Shown piece by piece: positions 27,346 to 35,975 of a DNA stretch of 64,000 bases (within the stretch, counting starts at the first letter, position 1; each line of letters starts with the position of its first letter). Made by a program: the position numbers and the translations under genes. The notes under the pieces were generated by a model. The model did no database searches, had not been told where the DNA came from, and saw only the letters and a program-made list of their open reading frames with translations. This DNA is from Candidatus Acidiferrales bacterium (GTDB taxonomy: Bacteria; Bacteroidota; Ignavibacteria; Kryptoniales; JAKASW01), in the NCBI GenBank assembly GCA_035515795.1, contig DATJAY010000030.1, positions 1 through 64,000 of the forward strand, in the 5' to 3' direction.

Positions 27346-30147
27346 ATGACACAGGAACTGATTCATAATCGGCAGGATATAAAGGATCCGAGCTCCCACG
27401 AAAGAGATATTCTCGACGCGCCGCTTCATCGCGACATCCGCGAGCTTGGTGCAATCCTCGGCAAAGTATTGATCGAGCAGGAAGGGAAAGACTTCTTCGA
27501 TCTCGAGGAGCGGCTTCGTTTACTTACAAAGTCTCTTCGTTCCGAGTATCTGCCGGACACGAAGTGCGAGATCGATGCGCTCATAGACTCGCTTGATCTG
27601 GACAAGGCCGGCAAGATCGTGCGTGCATTCCTCTATTATTTCCTCTTGAGCAACACGGCCGACGAGATTCACCGCATCAGGAGACAGCGGGTGCATGCTA
27701 TCACGGACGGGACTCCCCAGCGCGGCTCGATGGAAGAGGCGATCATGGAGTTAAGAAATTCCGGTTGCTCGATCTATTTTGTGCGCGAGATTCTCGATTC
27801 GATGAATGTTATTCCCGTCTTCACCGCACACCCTACCGAGGCTACACGCCAGACAATTCTGAGGAAAATTCTAAACATAAGCGATCTCCTTCTGCGGCGG
27901 GAAACATCAACCTTGACTCCGGACGAGCTTGCCGAATTGCGGAAACAGCTGCATGCGGAGATAACGATGCTCTGGCAGACCAACGAAATACGGATGAACA
28001 AGGTTACGGTGAACGACGAGATAAGGCGCGGCTTGTTTTTCTTCAGAGAAATTTTATATGACACGACGCCGGTTTTTTATGACAGACTGAATCAAATTCT
28101 GAAAAAAGCATTCGATGCCGAAATCACTTCTCCCGTCATACTGAAATTTGGATCATGGATTGGCGGCGACAGAGACGGGCATCCTTATGTAACCTCGGAA
28201 GTCACAAGGAATGCCTTCGAAATGCAGAAGAAGCAGATACTTTCACTCTACATGAAGGATATCGACCGGCTGTTCGACACGATGAGCACCTCGACGCGTC
28301 TCGTCGGGGCTTCGGAGGAGATGATTAGATCGTTCAACAATGATAAGGAAATCCTTTCTGACCAGGTACGCGAAGAAGACCTGAGAGACCAGTCTGAAAT
28401 TTATCGTGTAAAAGCTTTCTTGATTTATCACAAGTTGAATAATACTCTGGAAGGAAGAAACAAAGGATATAATTCTGTAAGCGAATTCATCCGCGATCTC
28501 GAGGTGATGTACGAAAGTCTTTTGTCCAATAAGGGAGAGGTAATTGCCGGGTCGAAGGTATTGCCGATTATTTATAAGGCCAAAACCTTTGGATTTCACC
28601 TTGCCACGCTCGACATTAGGCAGAACGCTCACGTTCTCTTCAAAGCCGTGTCCGAATTGTTTGCTGCTTCGGAAGTGGCGCGTGAATTTGCGAATCTGAA
28701 TGAAGCGAGCCGCTCGAAAATTCTTACCAGAGAAATATTGAATGCAAGGCCTATCGTAAATTCCAACCTGGCGCTGAGCGCAGACACGAAAGAGGTGTTC
28801 GCGGAATTTGAGTCCATGGGATTCGGTAAGGATTGCGCCGGCGATGAAGCGTGCACGGACTATATTGTGAGCATGAGTTCTTCGGTCAGTGACGTTCTGA
28901 CTCCGCTTCTTTTTGCAAAAGAAGGCGGTCTCGTTAAGGTGCGGGACGGGAAAGTGGTACAGTCCCGCATCGACCTCCTTCCATTATTTGAAACGATCGA
29001 CGATTTGAAATCTGCTCATATTGTTCTCGCGGAGCTGTTTAAGAACGAAGCTTACAGACAGCACGTCGCGCTTCGCGGTATGGTGCAGAAAATCATGATC
29101 GGCTATTCTGACAGTAACAAAGACGGCGGCATAGTTACTTCCAATTTTGAATTAATAAAAGCGCAGATAAACTTGAAGAAGGTTTGCGATAGGTATGGAA
29201 TCAAGCTTGTCCTTTTCCATGGACGCGGGGGGAGTGTCTCACGAGGCGGAGGTCCGTTGAATCAGGCAATACTATCACAACCTATTGGCACGATTGAAGG
29301 AGAAATCAAGATTACCGAACAGGGCGAGATGATTTTCGTAAAATACGCCATGCCTGAGATTGCATTGCGGCACATCGAGTTGACAACCTCCGCGGTTCTT
29401 CTTTCGACGGCAAAGTATAAGTCCGGAGTGCACAATTCCAGCAAGAAATATGTGTCTGTCTTTGAAACAATTTCAGAAATCGCGATCAGGCATTACCGTG
29501 AGCTGATCACTGACCCGGGATTCCCGGAATACTTTCGACAGGCAACACCCATTGATGTTATCGAGCGCATTGAAATCGGCTCGCGTCCACCTTCGCGGGA
29601 CGACAGCGCGGATTTGAAAAATCTTCGCGCGATTCCGTGGGTATTTGCATGGACACAGAACAGGCACCTTATCTCAGGATGGTACGGTTTTGGGCATGCA
29701 CTTGAAAAGGCCGTCCAAGATGGTACAACCAGCTGGGATGCGTTGAGCAAGATGTACAACGAGTGGGAATTCTTCAAAGCATTAACCGACAACGTTGAGA
29801 TGGTCTTGATGAAATCGGATATGATTATCAGCAGGGAATATATTCGTCTTTGCGGGAACAAGGAAACTGCCGAGAAGCTTTTCGGATTGATAAGTGAAGA
29901 GTACAAGAGATCAGTGAGAGCAGTTCTCAATATTACGGGCGAGGAAAACCTTCTGGATTCTAATCCATCACTTCAGAGATCTCTCAGGCTTAGAGATGCC
30001 TATATCGACCCGATAAGTTTGGTACAGATAAAATTCTTAAAGATGTTCCGCGAAGAAAAATCAGAAGGAAGAAACCGTCAGGAAATACTCGACCTGCTCA
30101 GGTCAACGGTGAATGGGATCGCAGCCGGGATGAGGAATACGGGGTAA
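27346..30147 (+). CDS. ppc: Phosphoenolpyruvate carboxylase
   Basis: Carboxylates phosphoenolpyruvate to oxaloacetate with bicarbonate, refilling the TCA cycle. At 933 residues it is the usual bacterial length. Signatures in order: the catalytic-His motif VFTAHPTEATRQTILR, GSWIGGDRDGHPYVT, the second signature MIGYSDSNKDGG, and the glycine-rich loop FHGRGGSVSRGGGP. The C-terminal MRNTG end is the conserved allosteric-site terminus. The gene stands alone and is followed within 8 bases by an inverted repeat shared with the 14.8-kb locus. Confidence 0.97.
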   Translation: MTQELIHNRQDIKDPSSHERDILDAPLHRDIRELGAILGKVLIEQEGKDFFDLEERLRLLTKSLRSEYLPDTKCEIDALIDSLDLDKAGKIVRAFLYYFLLSNTADEIHRIRRQRVHAITDGTPQRGSMEEAIMELRNSGCSIYFVREILDSMNVIPVFTAHPTEATRQTILRKILNISDLLLRRETSTLTPDELAELRKQLHAEITMLWQTNEIRMNKVTVNDEIRRGLFFFREILYDTTPVFYDRLNQILKKAFDAEITSPVILKFGSWIGGDRDGHPYVTSEVTRNAFEMQKKQILSLYMKDIDRLFDTMSTSTRLVGASEEMIRSFNNDKEILSDQVREEDLRDQSEIYRVKAFLIYHKLNNTLEGRNKGYNSVSEFIRDLEVMYESLLSNKGEVIAGSKVLPIIYKAKTFGFHLATLDIRQNAHVLFKAVSELFAASEVAREFANLNEASRSKILTREILNARPIVNSNLALSADTKEVFAEFESMGFGKDCAGDEACTDYIVSMSSSVSDVLTPLLFAKEGGLVKVRDGKVVQSRIDLLPLFETIDDLKSAHIVLAELFKNEAYRQHVALRGMVQKIMIGYSDSNKDGGIVTSNFELIKAQINLKKVCDRYGIKLVLFHGRGGSVSRGGGPLNQAILSQPIGTIEGEIKITEQGEMIFVKYAMPEIALRHIELTTSAVLLSTAKYKSGVHNSSKKYVSVFETISEIAIRHYRELITDPGFPEYFRQATPIDVIERIEIGSRPPSRDDSADLKNLRAIPWVFAWTQNRHLISGWYGFGHALEKAVQDGTTSWDALSKMYNEWEFFKALTDNVEMVLMKSDMIISREYIRLCGNKETAEKLFGLISEEYKRSVRAVLNITGEENLLDSNPSLQRSLRLRDAYIDPISLVQIKFLKMFREEKSEGRNRQEILDLLRSTVNGIAAGMRNTG

Positions 30148-30154
30148 GGAAGTA

Positions 30155-30188
30155 AACCTTGCGAAGGTCACAAAACCTTCGCAAGGTT
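30155..30188. repeat. 15-bp-arm inverted repeat, copy 2 (between convergent genes)
   Basis: The left arm AACCTTGCGAAGGTC (30155-30169) and right arm AACCTTCGCAAGGTT (30174-30188) pair at 14 of 15 positions around a 4-base loop. Arms are the same sequence as at 14825-14857. It fills the gap between the convergent ends of ppc and the Cys/His-rich protein gene, a place where a bidirectional terminator would be expected. No T-run is present. Confidence 0.85.
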
Positions 30189-30194
30189 AGATAT

Positions 30195-30626
30195 TTATTT
30201 CGTGCCTGTATCGCTCTCCAGGGGTTCCACTTTATCAACAGCCAAAAGATCCATTCCACCCTTCTTGAAGACCGTTCCGGTGACCTTCACTTGCTTCGCA
30301 GCATACTGAACCAATGATGAGTTTGCGCTCTTATGGTTAGACATCATGCAGAGGTAAACATGGCCGCTTTTGTCCAGTATCCCGACCGGCAGGCCACTGT
30401 TGATGCACATCTGCGCACAGTCGGCATGATCGGCACCGTGCTGGCCTTTGGTCATGTAACATGCCATGTCGACCACTTCACCTTGGATGGTGGTTGTTGC
30501 ATTGGCACCCTTGTCTTTTTCTGTCGACATTCCCTTCATGTCTTTCATGTTGTCCTGCGCAAAGCTTAACGTAGCCGTTGCGAGAATTGCACTGAAGACG
30601 AAGGCAGCGATTTTTATGTATCTCAT
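30195..30626 (-). CDS. Exported Cys/His/Met-rich protein
   Basis: A 143-residue protein with a clear signal peptide (IAAFVFSAILATATLSFAQ), then a Met/Lys/Asp-rich linker (DNMKDMKGMSTEKDK). A compact domain of ~90 residues follows. It starts with TIQGEVVDMACYMTKGQHG and continues DHADCAQMCINSGLPVGIL and VYLCMMSNHK; it ends with KQVKVTGTVFKKGGMDLL. Four Cys (56, 70, 74, 93) and four His (63, 67, 89, 98) suggest metal binding or disulfides. The strand pattern suggests an OB-like barrel. I recognise the domain as recurrent in exported proteins but not its function. A GGGAGAAC ribosome site precedes the ATG. It lies next to a superoxide dismutase gene. Confidence 0.78.
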   Translation of the reverse strand: MRYIKIAAFVFSAILATATLSFAQDNMKDMKGMSTEKDKGANATTTIQGEVVDMACYMTKGQHGADHADCAQMCINSGLPVGILDKSGHVYLCMMSNHKSANSSLVQYAAKQVKVTGTVFKKGGMDLLAVDKVEPLESDTGTK

Positions 30627-30726
30627 TGTTCTCCCTCCATACTATTTATTGTTATTCGATTTCGTTTCATCTCTTGAATCTCCGGCGAATGAATGTTTGC
30701 AAAATGCTTCAGCGTCAAAAGAGCGT

Positions 30727-31317
30727 TTAGTGCTGCGCTTTATCGAAGCGCGACGAAGCTTCTTTCCAGTTGATATTTTTCATGAACGCCGTGATGTAGT
30801 CGCCGCGTTTCAAACCATAATCAATCATGTAAGCGTGTTCAAACACATCAAGCACAACTATAGGGGTACAGCCTGCAAGGTGGCCCATGTCGTGTTCGTT
30901 TATCCAATCATTGTAAAGGGACCCGTTTGATCCGTCTAAATAGAGCAATGTCCAACCTATTCCTCTCATGCTCCCGGCAGCTTTGAAGTCGACCTCCCAA
31001 TTGGCGAAGCTCCCGAACTGTTTTTCGATCACGCCGTGAAGCGAAGTCTTGTTCCCGAGCGCTTCTTTGCCGCCGAGGTTGTCGAAATAAAATTCATGTA
31101 GTCTCATGCCGTTGAATTCCCAACCAAACCTTCTTTTCAACTCTGCATACTCCGGCGTCCCTGTCTTGCCATCCTTGAGCATTTGCGAAAGAGTGTCAGC
31201 CAGCTTGTTTGTGTTTGTAACGTACCCTTGATAAAGCGTGAAGTGGTTCTCAAGCAGCTGCTTCGAGAAACCCTCCATGCCGATTAAGTGACTATAAGTC
31301 TTAGCCTGATACGGCAT
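30727..31317 (-). CDS. Fe/Mn-family superoxide dismutase
   Basis: Converts superoxide to oxygen and hydrogen peroxide at a mononuclear Fe or Mn centre. The four metal ligands of the family are in place: H25 (LENHFTLYQ), H74 (MRLHEFYFDNL), D157 and H161 (VLDVFEHAYM). The second-sphere regions differ from textbook SODs: GWTLLYLDGSNGSL replaces the usual GSGW...LV segment, and DVFEHAYM replaces DVWEHAYY. Metal choice therefore cannot be predicted. No signal peptide, so cytosolic. It is transcribed toward the Cys/His-rich exported protein gene with a 100-bp gap. Confidence 0.9.
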   Translation of the reverse strand: MPYQAKTYSHLIGMEGFSKQLLENHFTLYQGYVTNTNKLADTLSQMLKDGKTGTPEYAELKRRFGWEFNGMRLHEFYFDNLGGKEALGNKTSLHGVIEKQFGSFANWEVDFKAAGSMRGIGWTLLYLDGSNGSLYNDWINEHDMGHLAGCTPIVVLDVFEHAYMIDYGLKRGDYITAFMKNINWKEASSRFDKAQH

Positions 31318-31452
31318 TTGTTACTCCTTTCCTGTGAAGTAGTGTTCCATGATATGAAATATTGAAGGGTAAGAAATGAAAAATGAATTCACCTTTTGCT
31401 CCACCATATTTTTCGCCTCGGATGAATGCATCTGCCTGCGGCGAAAAGTAGC

Positions 31453-31806
31453 TTAAGCGTTGAATGAATGTCCGCAGCCACAGCTCCGTGTCGCGTTCGG
31501 GTTGTCGAATGTGAATCCTTTGCCTGTCAGGCCTTCCTGGTAATCGAGGAGGATACCCGAAAGGTACGGGAGGCTTCGTTCATCCACGAATACTCTTACC
31601 CCGTTGGCATCGAAGACGCGATCAGTCTCCGACGCTTTCTCGTCGAATCCGAGAACATATGTAAATCCGCTGCACCCTCCGCCTTTGACACCCATTCTCA
31701 AACCGAAAGTGTCAGGGATTTTGTTTTCCGTCATGACTTTTTTTATTTCGCCCGCGGCTTTGTCTGAGATTCTTATTTCCTGTTGAAGAGTTTCTACGTC
31801 GACCAT
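31453..31806 (-). CDS. A-type iron-sulfur carrier (IscA/ErpA/HesB family)
   Basis: A 117-residue A-type scaffold/carrier that delivers Fe-S clusters to apoproteins. The three conserved cysteines are present: C45 in KGGGCSGFTY and C109/C111 in ATRSCGCGHSF. The start at 31806 (MVDVETLQQEIRISDKAA) has AGGAG at 7-base spacing; a longer open frame to 31926 lacks this. No isc/suf genes are nearby. It sits between superoxide dismutase and a small hypothetical gene, all on one strand, an arrangement consistent with oxidative-stress or Fe-S repair roles. Confidence 0.93.
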   Translation of the reverse strand: MVDVETLQQEIRISDKAAGEIKKVMTENKIPDTFGLRMGVKGGGCSGFTYVLGFDEKASETDRVFDANGVRVFVDERSLPYLSGILLDYQEGLTGKGFTFDNPNATRSCGCGHSFNA

Positions 31807-31862
31807 TTCATTTCTCCTGTTCCGAAGGAGTCCTTCGGAAAATCTATTTGTAAACGAAAATT

Positions 31863-32162
31863 TTACTGCTGTAGAAAAGGTTTTCCCGGCGTCTTTGCTC
31901 GAAATTCGGGATAATTTAAAGTCCAAGTTCCGTTCGAGATATATTTAAAAAGGCCGTCCAAAACCATCTCATTAATTAACGTTTCGGCAAGGGTTTCAAG
32001 TTCCACATCGGCGACCTTGAAGTGATTCTCTACCAGATAGTATTTCAGCGCGTATTTTATATCGAGATAGAAAACGTTGGAAAGATGAAATATTGGGAAT
32101 TTTGACCGGAAAAATTGCAGGAATCCCCTCCTGTTCATTTTCACGAATTCAAGTGCTGTCAT
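31863..32162 (-). CDS. Small conserved-looking hypothetical protein
   Basis: A ~99-residue protein that I do not recognise. The start at 32162 (MTALEFVKMNRRGFLQFF) has GAGAGG just upstream; the frame extends to 32240. The sequence is rich in aromatic and hydrophobic residues: PIFHLSNVFYLDIKYALKYYL, then ELETLAETLINEMVLDGLFKYI. It ends with GTWTLNYPEFRAKTPGKPFL. The composition and single long uninterrupted frame look like a real globular protein. It lies 56 bp before the A-type Fe-S carrier on the same strand and may be co-transcribed. Confidence 0.6.
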   Translation of the reverse strand: MTALEFVKMNRRGFLQFFRSKFPIFHLSNVFYLDIKYALKYYLVENHFKVADVELETLAETLINEMVLDGLFKYISNGTWTLNYPEFRAKTPGKPFLQQ

Positions 32163-32401
32163 GGAACCTCTCTTGCTAAAGATAAATTCTCCCCGTTTGG
32201 AAATCCAGTGAAAGCTCCTTGAAAATTTCTTGCCAACCATCTAATGTGTCCCAACATGCGCCGACGGGTTATTCAAACCATGGAACAGAATATCGTGAAA
32301 TCAATTCGACGGACACTATGTAAGATTCAAGATTTTGTCGTATTCTCTTTTCCAAATCAATGTCCGCGGAAGGTGGACTCCTTCAAAGAAAGGGATGTAT
32401 C

Positions 32402-33733
32402 ATGAGACGGAAGAAAATTGTGATACTGGGTGCCGCAGGAAGGGACTTCCACAACTTCAATACTGTTTTCAGAGACGAAGAGGAATATGAGGTCGTTGCG
32501 TTCACGGCGACACAGATTCCGAATATTGCCGGCCGCAAGTACCCGGCGGAGCTTGCGGGAAAGTTGTATCCCGGGGGTATCCCGATCTTCCCGGAATCTC
32601 AGCTGCCTCTTCTGATAAAAGATAACGGAGTCGAACAGGCCGTTTTTTCTTACTCGGATGTCTCATTTGATTATGTTATGTCCAAGGCATCGGAAGTCAT
32701 GTCGTTCGGTGCCGACTTTAGACTCCTTGGCGTAAGAGAAACAATGCTCGAAAGCAAAGTACCCGTAGTTGCTGTTGTCGCGGTCAGAACCGGCGCAGGC
32801 AAAAGCCAGACGTCTCGAAAAGTCTGTGCCATCTTGAGAGAGAACGGACTTCGTGTCGTTGCGGTTCGCCATCCAATGCCTTACGGGAACTTAGTTAAGC
32901 AGAGAGTTCAACGTTACGCGAAGATTGCCGATCTGAAAAAGTTTGAATGTACCATCGAAGAGATGGAAGAATACGAGCCGCACATCATGAACGGGACCAT
33001 CATATATGCGGGAGTTGATTACGAAGCGATTCTCCATGATGCTGAAAAGGAGGCAGATGTCCTCGTCTGGGACGGCGGCAACAACGACACCTCATTTTAT
33101 CGCCCCGACTTGACGATAACCGTTGCCGACCCGCATCGGCCCGGTCATGAGCTGACTTATTATGCGGGCATGACGAATATTTTGTTGTCAGACGTCGTGG
33201 TAATAAACAAGGTCGAGTCCGCATCGAGAGAAAATGTAGACACGGTAAGGCGGAATGTGCACAGTGTTAACCCTGATGCGGCAATAATCGAAGCTGCGTC
33301 TCCGGTCGCCGTCGATGACCAATCTCTAATTCGAGGGAAAAAAGTGCTCGTCGTTGAAGATGGCCCGACGCTTACTCACGGCGGGATGTCATACGGTGCA
33401 GGTGTCATTGCTGCGCAGAAGTTCGGAGCGAAGGAACTGGTGGATCCTCGTCCTTGGGCTGTCGGCACAATCTCGGAGACATTCAAGAAATATCCGCAAA
33501 CCGGAACACTTCTTCCTGCGATGGGTTATGGGGAAAAACAGATAAAAGATTTGGAGGCGACGATAAACAAAGTTGATTGTGACACCGTCGTTATCGGCAC
33601 GCCGATAGATTTGAGAAGAGTTGTGAAAATAAAAAAGCCTTCTGTGAGAGTGAGATACGAGTTGGCTGAGATAACCAAGCCGGGCCTCGAAGAGATTTTG
33701 GAAGGATTTTTGAAGAGACATGGGTTATCTTAG
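32402..33733 (+). CDS. Cyclic 2,3-diphosphoglycerate synthetase-like P-loop protein
   Basis: A 444-residue P-loop NTPase. The N-terminal part (KKIVILGAAGRDFHNFNTVFRD) is Rossmann-like. The middle holds the Walker A-like VRTGAGKSQTSRK (near residue 130) and VLVWDGGNNDTSFYRPDLTI. VVINKVESAS follows as an NKxx-type base-specific motif. This overall pattern matches proteins annotated as cyclic 2,3-diphosphoglycerate synthetase (first known from methanogens), but bacterial members are untested and may not make that compound. The ATG at 32402 is preceded by AAAGGGATG. Ornithine carbamoyltransferase follows 45 bp later, so a shared role in carbamoyl phosphate, arginine or purine metabolism is possible. 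Confidence 0.82.
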   Translation: MRRKKIVILGAAGRDFHNFNTVFRDEEEYEVVAFTATQIPNIAGRKYPAELAGKLYPGGIPIFPESQLPLLIKDNGVEQAVFSYSDVSFDYVMSKASEVMSFGADFRLLGVRETMLESKVPVVAVVAVRTGAGKSQTSRKVCAILRENGLRVVAVRHPMPYGNLVKQRVQRYAKIADLKKFECTIEEMEEYEPHIMNGTIIYAGVDYEAILHDAEKEADVLVWDGGNNDTSFYRPDLTITVADPHRPGHELTYYAGMTNILLSDVVVINKVESASRENVDTVRRNVHSVNPDAAIIEAASPVAVDDQSLIRGKKVLVVEDGPTLTHGGMSYGAGVIAAQKFGAKELVDPRPWAVGTISETFKKYPQTGTLLPAMGYGEKQIKDLEATINKVDCDTVVIGTPIDLRRVVKIKKPSVRVRYELAEITKPGLEEILEGFLKRHGLS

Positions 33734-33778
33734 ATTTTCAGAAACAAAGGTTGCTGTACACACAAGAGGAGGAGTTGA

Positions 33779-34702
33779 ATGAAAAAAGATTTTCTGAGTA
33801 TCGCCGACTGGTCATCGCAAGAATTGAAAAAACTGTTAGAGCTGGCGGCTAAGATGAAGTCTCGTCCTGAAAAGTACAAAGATTCGATAAGGGGGAAATC
33901 GATCGCGTTGATATTTGAGAAACAATCACTGAGGACTCACGTTACGTTCGACGTAGGAATCCATCAACTCGGCGGCCATTCTGTTTATCTTACTCAATCG
34001 GATATCAATCTGGGCAAACGTGAGAGCGTCTACGATGTGTCGAAAAATCTTGAGAGGTGGATGTCGGCGGTAGTAGTTAGGACTTACGCGCATCAAAGCT
34101 GTGTCGACATGGCGCGGTATACGAAAATCCCTGTGGTCAACGCACTGACAGATTATGAGCACCCGTGCCAGGCAATTGGAGATTTCTTGACTATAGTGGA
34201 GCACCTTGGAACGCTGAAGAAGCAAAAATTCGCATTCATAGGAGACGGCAACAATGTCTGCAATTCTCTCATGATAATGGCTGCTAAAATGGGAATGGAC
34301 TTCGTCGCCGCTACGCCCGAAGGATACGAACCACCATTGGAAGTCATGAGAGTATCAATGAATGCGGCGAAAGAAAATCGCGCTGCCGTAGAAATTGTAC
34401 ACGATCCCAGGAGTGCGCTGGGCCAGGCCGATGTCGTTTACACTGACGTTTGGGTAAGCATGGGACAGGAAGCGGAGAAGGAGGCGAGGCTGAATACTTT
34501 CCGCAATTACCAGGTGAACAAAGAATTAATGAAACTCGCGAAGAAGTCGGCGATCTTCATGCATTGCCTCCCTGCGCACCGCGGCGAAGAGGTGACGGAT
34601 GATGTGATTGACTCGAAACAGTCCGTCGTCTGGGACGAGTCGGAAAACAGGCTGCATTCACAGAAAGCCATCATCTATACGCTGTTAACCAGGAAACAAT
34701 AG
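33779..34702 (+). CDS. argF: Ornithine carbamoyltransferase
   Basis: Transfers the carbamoyl group of carbamoyl phosphate to ornithine, giving citrulline. The carbamoyl-phosphate site is FEKQSLRTHVTFDVG, where the usual SxRTR has His in place of the last Arg. Other signatures are HPCQAIGDFLT, the ornithine-binding YTDVWVSMGQE and the catalytic HCLPAHRGEEV. The DxxxSMG motif favours ornithine over acetyl- or succinyl-ornithine. At 307 residues the length is normal. GAGGAG precedes the ATG. It follows the P-loop protein gene in the same direction. No other arg genes are present. Confidence 0.92.
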   Translation: MKKDFLSIADWSSQELKKLLELAAKMKSRPEKYKDSIRGKSIALIFEKQSLRTHVTFDVGIHQLGGHSVYLTQSDINLGKRESVYDVSKNLERWMSAVVVRTYAHQSCVDMARYTKIPVVNALTDYEHPCQAIGDFLTIVEHLGTLKKQKFAFIGDGNNVCNSLMIMAAKMGMDFVAATPEGYEPPLEVMRVSMNAAKENRAAVEIVHDPRSALGQADVVYTDVWVSMGQEAEKEARLNTFRNYQVNKELMKLAKKSAIFMHCLPAHRGEEVTDDVIDSKQSVVWDESENRLHSQKAIIYTLLTRKQ

Positions 34703-34808
34703 TTCGTCAAATCCATAGTCTCTTCTTCGCGTTATGCCTTGCTAACATTGCCACCGATTCATAACTTACATCATGGATTGCGATTTATTGATAATATCTG
34801 GAATGTAA

Positions 34809-35198
34809 TTGAAGATCACTCTTTGTAAATCGAAAATTCACCGTGCGACTGTAACGCAAGCTGAACTTTATTACGAGGGGAGTCTGACGGTCGACACGGA
34901 TCTCCTTAAAGCGTCGGAGATTCTGCCGTATGAAAAAGTGCAGGTTGTGAATGTAAACAACGGCGAACGGTTCGAGACCTACATAATTCCAGGCAAGGTA
35001 CGCTCGGGAATAATTTGTTTGAACGGTCCCGCGGCACGGTTGGGTTCAGTTGGCGATGAGGTGATAATTATTTCTTATGCCGAATTTGACCAGGCGGAAG
35101 CAGAAAAGCATGAGCCGACCGTGGTGCTGGTCGACAGGGAAAATAAAATCAAAAAGACCATTAAAGGACACCTGGACGAACCGGATAGCTTGAAGTAA
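34809..35198 (+). CDS. panD: Aspartate 1-decarboxylase
   Basis: Makes beta-alanine from aspartate for pantothenate and coenzyme A. The protein is pyruvoyl-dependent and cleaves itself at G24-S25, visible in YYEGSLTVDTDLL. KSKIHRATVTQAEL upstream and LNGPAARLGSVGDEVIIISYA downstream complete the family pattern. It starts with TTG at 34809; the first residues (MKITLCKSKIHRA) fit PanD alignment. A normal ~120-130 residue length. It is followed 5 bp later by the nucleotidyltransferase gene. Confidence 0.95.
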   Translation: MKITLCKSKIHRATVTQAELYYEGSLTVDTDLLKASEILPYEKVQVVNVNNGERFETYIIPGKVRSGIICLNGPAARLGSVGDEVIIISYAEFDQAEAEKHEPTVVLVDRENKIKKTIKGHLDEPDSLK

Positions 35199-35203
35199 GC
35201 AAG

Positions 35204-35974
35204 ATGGGGAAAAGAGAATTTGTTACGGTGGTACTCGCCGCGGGCAAAGGGAAGAGGATGAAAGACCCGAATTTGCCGAAGGTGATGTATAAAGTCAACG
35301 GTAAACCGATGGTTCATTATGTTGTTGATCTCGCGAAGCGGATCGGAAGTGAATCGGTTATTGTGGTAGTCGGAAACAAGCGCGAAATAGTGATGAAGTA
35401 TCTCGAAGCAGCATTCGGAGACGGTGTCGTTTTCGCACTTCAACAAGAGCAGCTGGGAACCGGGCACGCCGTACTGCAGACAGAAGATATGCTTTCGACC
35501 TTTGATGGTGAAGTGCTCGTCCTTTCAGGCGATGTGCCAATTCTTACGGAAAAAACCATTCGCCGGCTTATTGATGCTCATTATCAAAATCATTCAATTG
35601 CGACGGTCTTGACGGCGATGGTAGACGATCCAACCGGCTACGGAAGAATTCTCAGGCTCTCAGACGGCTCAGTCGATCGGATAGTCGAAGAGAAGGATTC
35701 AAGTGCTCAACAGAAGAAAATCAAAGAGATAAATTCGGGAATTTATTTGTTTAGCCGTAAAGAACTTTTTGAGGCGTTACATCACATAAACTCGGACAAT
35801 GCCCAGCACGAGTATTACCTGACTGACGTTCTTGGATATTTTGCAGAACGGAAGATTAAGATAAGTGCGGTGGCTGCCGATGATTTCAATGAAATAAGGG
35901 GGGTCAATACTCCGGAGCAGCTGGATGAACTTGAGAAAATTGTCCGGAATGAATGCAGGGTTTCAGGAGGCTGA
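35204..35974 (+). CDS. GlmU-type nucleotidyltransferase without acetyltransferase domain
   Basis: A 256-residue sugar-nucleotide transferase with VVLAAGKGKRMKDPNLPKVM, LGTGHAVLQTED, LVLSGDVPIL and YGRILR followed by IVEEKD. These match the N-terminal uridylyltransferase part of GlmU, which makes UDP-GlcNAc from GlcNAc-1-phosphate. The left-handed beta-helix acetyltransferase domain that normally follows is absent: the protein ends soon after NEIRGVNTPEQLDELEKIVRN. Either acetylation is carried out elsewhere or the true substrate differs. It is 5 bp downstream of panD and 1 bp upstream of a small gene, so one operon. Confidence 0.9.
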   Translation: MGKREFVTVVLAAGKGKRMKDPNLPKVMYKVNGKPMVHYVVDLAKRIGSESVIVVVGNKREIVMKYLEAAFGDGVVFALQQEQLGTGHAVLQTEDMLSTFDGEVLVLSGDVPILTEKTIRRLIDAHYQNHSIATVLTAMVDDPTGYGRILRLSDGSVDRIVEEKDSSAQQKKIKEINSGIYLFSRKELFEALHHINSDNAQHEYYLTDVLGYFAERKIKISAVAADDFNEIRGVNTPEQLDELEKIVRNECRVSGG

Positions 35975-35975
35975 G

